Origin: Laguncularia racemosa
Lineage: Eukaryota > Streptophyta > Magnoliopsida > Myrtales > Combretaceae
NCBI GenBank assembly: GCA_037954665.1
Contig: JBBMOL010000096.1
Location: 2,894,989-2,958,988, forward strand
Length of the DNA stretch: 64,000 bases
Direction: 5' to 3'
In this document: positions 57,209-64,000 of the stretch, piece after piece
How positions within the stretch are numbered: position 1 is the first letter of the stretch
How the letters are laid out: every line of letters begins with the position of its first letter
Position numbers and translations under genes: made by a program
The notes under the pieces: model-generated
The model's input: the letters and a program-made list of their open reading frames with translations, nothing else
Told to the model about the DNA's origin: nothing
Databases searched by the model: none

Positions 57209-58808
57209 ATTTTACATTATCTAATTTTATTTGAAGTGTTGCATTTAACATCAAATAAAACAAATTACAATTAAAACTTGTTAGAGCTTTTCAATTTCTA
57301 CTCAATTGGGAATAGATAAATGTGGAATTTTTTATTCCTAAGATGGCCATTATACTTTCATTAATAATATAATTAATGACCAAATAGAGATAAGTTGATA
57401 ATTTTATTCATATTCTTAACTTAATACTACAATTAATGAGATGAAGTAAATATTAGAATAAATATTTCTTATAATAAAAAATTACACGAAATAAATACTG
57501 AAATAGAAAATTTTAAGTTATTTCTGGTAATAATTATTTTTAAGGCATAACTTTTTTATTTTTCATCTGTTTCATTTTAGAAAGCAAATGACTGTAATAG
57601 TCTTATGAATTTCCATTTTAACGTTACTACTATTGTGTTGTATTACCTCATTAGTTCAATTCATGTCGCTTCTTACTTTCATTTTTGGTTTTATTACATT
57701 TTTGTTTCTTTATGTTTTGATTTGTACATATAATAATGTCTTTAGGCCCTCTTTGCTGTATTTTATAAGTTTAAGCAACATAATTGACAAAGAATAATTC
57801 AAGGAACAATAATCAAGTAATTTTATGTTTATAAATAGCAAATAAAAACACTCTTCATCTTCCTAATAACAACTTTTGTTTCTTGAATAATCCACGGAAC
57901 AATAATGGAGCATATATTTCTTATCATTGTATGATTTGTTATACTTTGTATCATATTTCCTATCTCTTGCTTACTTTTAAATGAAAAGGTTATCATGCTG
58001 GATATATACATTTTTTCTCTATTTTTTTTAAATTGGATTAAAAAATGATTTTAAAATAACTAACTATTCAAAAGATAAAAACGACCACAATAGAACTGCT
58101 TTATTAGATGCCACTATTTAATAATATTTAATTGTATTAAGTAATTCATTTTTTTCTTATTTTATCTATTTATTTATTTTTAACGATAATCAACAATTAT
58201 AGGGAATATTAATGTATTACCTAAAATCGATCCATCTTGAATCAACAATCTTAAATTTAATTTGATTTGAATTATATTTATTCATAAATAATTATTAGTA
58301 GATTGCTACAATGAATATGCTATCTAGATATTTTATTTTTCTTTATATTTATACTTTTTTTATTATTATCATAAATGAAAAATATATTTTTAACCCAAGT
58401 TTCATTTTATCTGCTTGTGGATCTAAGATTCACTTACTAACTTAACAAATGTATCCATTAGACAGGGTAATTATGTACATGTGTTGCACCTATTAAATAA
58501 AAATTGATTTATTAAACAATCAATGCTTGATACAAATACATATCATTATTATTAAATGTTTAATCACACTATAGATTTACTTTGTAAAATTCTTATAATC
58601 TTTGTAAAATAAATTTCAAATATTTTAAATTTATTTATAGTAGTCATAAAAAAAAATATATAATGGATAAGAGAAATAAGGATATGCAACATACATTTTG
58701 ATCATAAGTCACAATATAGATAATCAAGCATAAGTTGTACAATACATATAATCAACCACAAGTCTCAATAAAAGTTATGAATTCATAAATCATAATATAA
58801 AATAACAA
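57209..58808. other. AT-rich spacer
   Basis: Very AT-rich sequence with no reading frame of note. I searched it for a left terminal repeat of the hAT element without success. Confidence 0.5.
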
Positions 58809-60511
58809 CTAAAATAAAATATTGCAATTTCCACCATCTCTCCCATCCAAATCACAATCATCATTTGCATCTTCATCATCATCTTCATCATTAATGTCAA
58901 CATCATCATGGGGTGTATTACTACCCATGATTTTTATATCTTCTAATTCCAAATCTTTTGAAGTTCCCATTTGTATTTTAGCTCCAATAGTATCAATACC
59001 ATGAATTTCTAAATCATATGGGCCTAAGGGCTTACTTCCATGACTCTTCAAATTCACATAGGCACCAATTTCCTCCTCTTCCTCCTCCTCATCCCTTTCT
59101 TCACTCCTTGCACTTGGAAGGATATGCAACACACCTTCATTTTGATTTGATGAGTTAAACATATGTTCTTCCTCAATTATCCATTTATCATTAGATGAAA
59201 GATCTTCAATAGTGAAAGTAGAAGTATCATTAATGCATCTTTCTTTCCTATTTCTTAATTTCAAGTTATGCATTACAAGCACTATATCATTCATTTTTTG
59301 TTGATGCAATCTATTTCTCTTTTTGGTATAGACTTGGAAATGAAAAGGTTATACTTATATATAAAATTGATAATCTTAATAACATATAAAATCAAATAAA
59401 AGAACTATTTGTTCTACACCATTTTAAATGCACTCCAATTACGCTCATAACTTGAAGAACTATAAGTCAAACTTAGAACATGAATAGAAAACTTTTGTAA
59501 TTCTAGGCATTTATCTCCATTTGAATCCCACCATTTAGTTAGAGCTTTTTTGTTTTTTTGCTAACCTTGCAACTTCAATACTAAATAGTCTATTAGCAAC
59601 TTTAAATCTTTCAAGCTGTATATCAATCTTACACCTTTCAGTTGGATTAGAAACTATATGGTCTATGCAACAATATAATCTAATCTTGGCATCAACATCA
59701 ACTTTAAAATTAGGACTATAGTGGTTATGGGGATTTAAATAATAAGCTGTAGCATGTAATAGTCGATGAAGTTGAAGCTCCTATCTCTTGTCAATAATCT
59801 TGAAGATTGGTCAATAACTACATCAAATAAATATCATATTAATTTACAAATAAAGCCTTAAAATGAACATTAAAGCAATATATATATATGCAACTAATAA
59901 GTTGAGATATTATCTCTTCTTTACATTGTTGAAATTTGCTTTAATTTTCTCCTTGGCATGGTCCATTTTTGGATAAATGAAACCTATAGCTGGTTGTTCA
60001 TTAGAATCCACTAATCTAAGCACTTTAATAAGGGGAAATGCAACTTTAAGGCAAATAATAACATTCTTCAAAAACCCACTATCCAAAACCACCTATTGAA
60101 TCCGCTTTCCATCAGTTGTGCTCGAATACTTATATGATTTTCAATGACTTGAAGTGAACATCATCATCAGTGCACCCTTTAACTCATTGAGGTAACCTAA
60201 TGTCAAATAAGAAGTGGAAAAATGAGTTGCATGGGTTTTAGTCAAGTCCCCCCCTTTAGCGTATCTCCTTAGGATTGAAATAAGTATAGTCTTGGAATAA
60301 ATATATGCAGTAATTTGCCTCCCTTTTGCAATTGTTCCTTGATGAATCTTCAAATTCTTCTCAATGTCCTCTAAGATTAAATCAATGCAATGTATTGCAT
60401 AGGGAGTTTGATATAAGGATTTTCTTTTCTCCATTAATTTTTCCCTTGCTGCTTTATAATTTGCAGCATTATCTGTGATTACTAGTACAACATTCTCCTC
60501 TCCAACCTTCT

Positions 60512-60869
60512 CCACAATATCATCTAACATGGAAAAATCTTTATCAATTGTCTTAGATTTATTAGAAGCATCTATAGATGACAAAAAAACCATTCCTTTA
60601 AGGTTATTTACTAAGAAATTGCATCTGGAATGCCTCATTCTATTAGTCCATGCATCTGACATAATGGAGCAACCTATTTCTATTAGTCTACAATATCATC
60701 TGTCAGTCCACAATATCATTTAACATGGTAAAAACTTTGTTTGTTGTCTTGGATATATCAAAGTATCTATAAACGACAAGAGACTATTCCTTTGAGGCTA
60801 TTTATTAAGAAATTGCATATGGAACGCTTCTTTCTATTAGTCCATGCATTTGACATAATGGAGTAACCT
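60512..60869 (-). repeat. Internal tandem duplication in the hAT gene, period about 196 bp
   Basis: 60512-60675 and 60708-60869 share CCACAATATCAT, the stretch encoding the DAWTNRM region, and GACATAATGGAG..AACCT at their ends. The right copy is more decayed. A third short ACAATATCATCT lies at about 60690. Confidence 0.85.
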
Positions 60870-61461
60870 TTTTTTTTTTTTTTCTTTATTCAACTTTGTA
60901 GTCTTTAAGTAATTCCATTGTTTAAGCAACCTTTTTCTTCAAATAAGTTACCTTTAGCTTATGATAAGAAGGAGGTTTAAGCCTACAACCATATTAACCA
61001 ATCACCTTAAGCATCTTGGAAAACTTTAGATTTTTTACATAGTTCAATGGAATTCCACAAGTGTAGAAAAAACAAGCAACTTGTTGGATGCATTCTTCTC
61101 TCAACTTTTTCTTCATGAATGGGTTAATGGTACCTTAGTTCACCTGTGTTCCACTTCCACCAATTTTTATTTTATTTTATTTTTTTGAGAAAGAAATCCA
61201 TGTAATTTCTTTCTTTTTTCTTTATGAATGTCTACTCTACCTCATCATCATCATCATAATCGAAATCTTCAATCCCATGAATTTGCTTTCTTTTCATTTT
61301 TGATATTTTTGCCGCCTTTAGCAACATTGTTAACATTTTAGATTTTACATCATCTGAGACATTGGTACATGGCTCTACATCTTTACGTATACAACTCAAA
61401 TGATTCTTGAATATGTAAATACCTCCACTAACAACTTTGTTACAATACTTGTATTTTACCT

Positions 61462-61474
61462 CCCCCCCCCCCCC
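61462..61474. repeat. Poly-C run (13 C)
   Basis: A homopolymer inside the hAT N-terminal coding region, read as poly-Gly on the minus strand; prone to length change and sequencing error. Confidence 0.9.
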
Positions 61475-61578
61475 ATTATTATCTACATCAATTCCATGCT
61501 CCTAACCAACATTGGATTTACTTCCAAGTGCATTTTTCCTTTTAGAGCTCTCTTTAGATGATTTACAAGATAACATTT

Positions 61579-64000
61579 CAACTTAGCCACTACTTAAAAT
61601 CCTATAAGAAAATAAAATAAAGAGTAAAGTCAAAATAAAAGGAGGGCTATTCTATCATGTTACTAGAAGCAATCGCACATAAGTGTTGATAAGATGAATA
61701 TCATGAAGATGATAATCTTAAAACGAAAGGAAAGAAAGGATGACAACTTTTGGCAACTCGTATGAAATCACGTTCAAGTCTATTGTATACCTTTTTTAGG
61801 TTTAATTTCCAAAGCATCCATCCGTTCCTCCCTTTTTTCCTTGTGAAATGGTACATTAGCTCCTTAAGAATCATCACATTATCAACTGTAAACACAATGC
61901 TTCTTCCCCAAGCACAAGCACAATGAGAACTACGTGCTTTTTCCCCAATACTTCTCTAACAAAGGCCTATGCTTACATAGCTATGCAAGCATTTTACCAA
62001 GAAGAAAAAAGAAAAAAAAAAAAGAAAAAAAAGAAGTCCAATATGGGATTTCATACATATAACTTCAATGCTTTGATTTTTTTTTTTTGTCTTTGCATTC
62101 AACAAATTTACCACTTGAGAGTAAAAATTCAATTCCATTTTTTTTTTAATTGAATGATTTGCCCCCGCTTAAACCTCAACCAACAACAAGGAAGACAATT
62201 GCAATTTCACTCTATAATGCAATTTGCCAAGCAATGTTAATCTACCCCTAAAAGCAAACTCAAATAAGAAGCTTAAAATAGCAACTTTTTAGATTGGTTT
62301 GTGGAATTGAGTTAGATTTGATTTTTGGGTTTAATAGTGCATTATGTGTGGCATTTGAGTCATTAGTGAATTGGCATTGAGAACATAGATGAAGGGTAGC
62401 AAATGATAATGAATAAAAAATTAATCTTGATTATATGATCGGGGTTCTTGAATTCTAGAGTAGTATTGTGGAAACAGGTTAATCTTACCTTTTGATTTAG
62501 TAGTAGCTCATGTGGTGCTTTTAAGTCATTTATGAGTAAGGGTATAATAACAAAGATGAGGTAACAAAAAATAGTAAAAAAAAAATGATCTTGATTATGG
62601 GATTGGAGCTGAGTAGGGATAATTCCATTTTTGGGGGCTCACACAAGATGGTAGATACAAACACAAGTAAAATAGAAGAAGATTACCTATAACGAAAAGA
62701 AAAAATAAATTACTAAGCAAGCATGTGAGAAGATTAACTTAAAATAGCAACTTTTCTTAGTTCACATTCATGAAATGGGCAAATCAACAAAAATAATGAA
62801 CAAAAGAAAAAAAAAACCTCAAGTGAGCAACTAAACTATATAAAGTAAAGTAATATATTAAAGAAAAAATTACCTATAAACTAAGATCTATACGTGATGG
62901 AATGGAAGTAGATTAGAGTGTGTGAGCTACGACTACCTGTGAGAAATTGAGAAACGTTGAGATCGAGACTCAAGTTTGAAAAAGAAGAACAGTGAACATA
63001 AGAAGAGGAAGAACAAAGAACAGAGCTAGCTACATTGTGTCACAGGCGAGGCAAATTCCTTTTCTGTTTACCATTACCTTAGCTTTATTCCTAACTAAGC
63101 TAAGTTAGGCACTAGGCTAAGTTGGGTTGCTATTGAAATTTGGTGGCCCATTAGATGGAAAAATACACTTATGAACAAAATTGGTATAAATGTGAATAGA
63201 AACACGATTATACTGATTCCATTGTGTGGAATCACGATTCTAGTCCGAATTTACCTTAAAATGATTTTGTATGTGAGTTGACAAGGAATGTGCTCACAAA
63301 TTCATAAAATCATAGAAACATGCAAGTTAACTTGCAATTTTGACAACCTTGATGTTCGTACAATTATAATAATCAATGTAAGACTAGGCATGAAACTTGT
63401 AAGAATGCATTGAAGTTTATGTTATAGAATGTTATTTTTAGAAAGAAACTAAATGTTTCAATGAAGTTTAGTGCATAAGATGTTCTTTTATGGAAAACAT
63501 GCTATCCACTTTGTATTACATGAAGATGCAAATGTGTCTTTTTTTTTGTTATCTAGTGCTATCAAAATGCATAGCTTTTTTATTATAAGATAGTGCATGA
63601 TTACCTTTTAAAACAGCAAAACCCTAAGAATGGCAAGTTTAGTGCATGACTTGGCCATGAAACACATAGGTGTTAGTTTTTCTATTGTGATTAACAAATT
63701 CCATAGCTAAAAGATTGTGTTGGTTCCACTATTACGAGGCCACTTTATATGCAATCACATAGGTGGATATACTTGAAAACAATTTATGAACTTTCTTTGT
63801 CCTTGGCAATTGACTTTCCAAGTAAATCAAACTAAACTTAACACAAGATAGATTCCAGTGAAATGGAAATGGCTATGGTACTTCGATTATCCCAATCTTT
63901 TGACCTTGCCATTGCTATTGTAATGAAAATGATCTATACTGGTATATTTTAGGCACCAAGAAGTTAGTAAAGAAATTCTCCTCTAAAGTGATGCTTTACA
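61579..64000. other. 5' flank of the hAT gene and window end
   Basis: No gene is seen. Two diverged copies of a block of about 150 bp lie near 62318-62465 and 62498-62632 (shared GATCTTGATTATGGGAT-like text). A possible hAT terminal repeat lies at 63334-63351. From 63360 to the end I see nothing I can name. Confidence 0.45.
63321..63351 (-). repeat. Possible right terminal end of the hAT element
   Basis: The plus strand reads GCAATTTTGACAACCTTG at 63334-63351, so the minus strand starts CAAGGTTGTCAAAATTGC, which resembles hAT ends of the CA(A/G)GGTTGTCAA type. It overlaps a perfect 16-bp palindrome TGCAAGTTAACTTGCA (63321-63336). No partner was found left of 58809. Confidence 0.35.

Larger units (their letters stand above)
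58809..61578 (-). pseudogene. hAT-family transposase (BED finger, DUF659, dimerisation region)
   Basis: A likely start is the ATG at 61578 (MLSCKSSKESSKRK). A BED-type zinc finger follows a poly-Gly tract at 61474-61462: YKYCNKVVSGGIYIFKNHL..RKDVEPC. At 61090-61010 comes FFYTCGIPLNYV. The DUF659 core (60662-60141) is open: DAWTNRMRHSRCNFLVNN, VVLVITDNAANYKAAREK and YAIHCIDLILEDIEKN. Past a probable intron, 59760-59540 encodes a RCKIDIQLERFKVANRLFSIE helix region, then a YERNW..F piece, KKRNRLHQQKMNDIVLVMHN and an acidic tail to 58809. This is the hAT dimerisation end. An internal duplication and stops break the gene before DUF659. hAT enzymes cut and paste DNA. A few relatives are domesticated host genes, but the damage argues against that here. 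Confidence 0.85.

Overview
The window is nuclear DNA of a flowering plant, most likely a dicot. It is AT-rich. Its one clearly functional gene has GT-AG introns and is a plant-type phosphoglycerate-mutase-like protein. Nearly all the rest is nested plant transposable elements. No bacterial-style operons, rRNA arrays, tRNA genes or CRISPR arrays were seen. All translations and alignments were done by eye, so element families are lineage-level calls and divergence figures are hand counts.

Layout. (1) 91-14042, + strand: the last eight exons of a histidine-phosphatase-superfamily gene whose 5' end lies outside the window. Intron 1 holds a decayed Ty3/Gypsy gag. Intron 3 (8.45 kb) holds a composite Ty1/Copia element (5564-10604, TSD TACAC) and a 605-bp Cassandra-like TRIM carrying 5S rRNA-like sequence in both repeats (11339-11943). 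(2) About 15520-26110, - strand: a decayed L1-type LINE split by a chromodomain Ty3/Gypsy element (20655-25856, TSD AATTC). (3) 27756-57203: an old Tat-lineage Ty3/Gypsy element. Its two LTRs lie 28 kb apart because of nested insertions. Between pol and the 3' LTR it carries an antisense plant-mobile-domain (PMD) gene. Further in lie a pseudogene fragment of DRD1, the SNF2 remodeler of RNA-directed DNA methylation (40713-41443), and a young SIRE-type Copia element (42819-52645, TSD TTATT) with a third ORF after pol. (4) 58809-61578, - strand: a broken hAT transposase gene (BED finger, DUF659, dimerisation region). A possible terminal repeat lies near 63340.

Relative ages from LTR-LTR comparison: SIRE Copia (about 1.2 percent different) is younger than the intronic Copia (about 4.6 percent), then the chromovirus (about 7 percent), and far younger than the Tat element (over 20 percent). 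In the chromovirus, Tat element and DRD1 fragment, decay is dominated by in-frame stops of the kind made by C-to-T change. That fits long-term cytosine methylation of this repeat cluster. The host gene keeps full coding potential despite the inserted DNA, and both autonomous-element remnants in its introns lie antisense to it.
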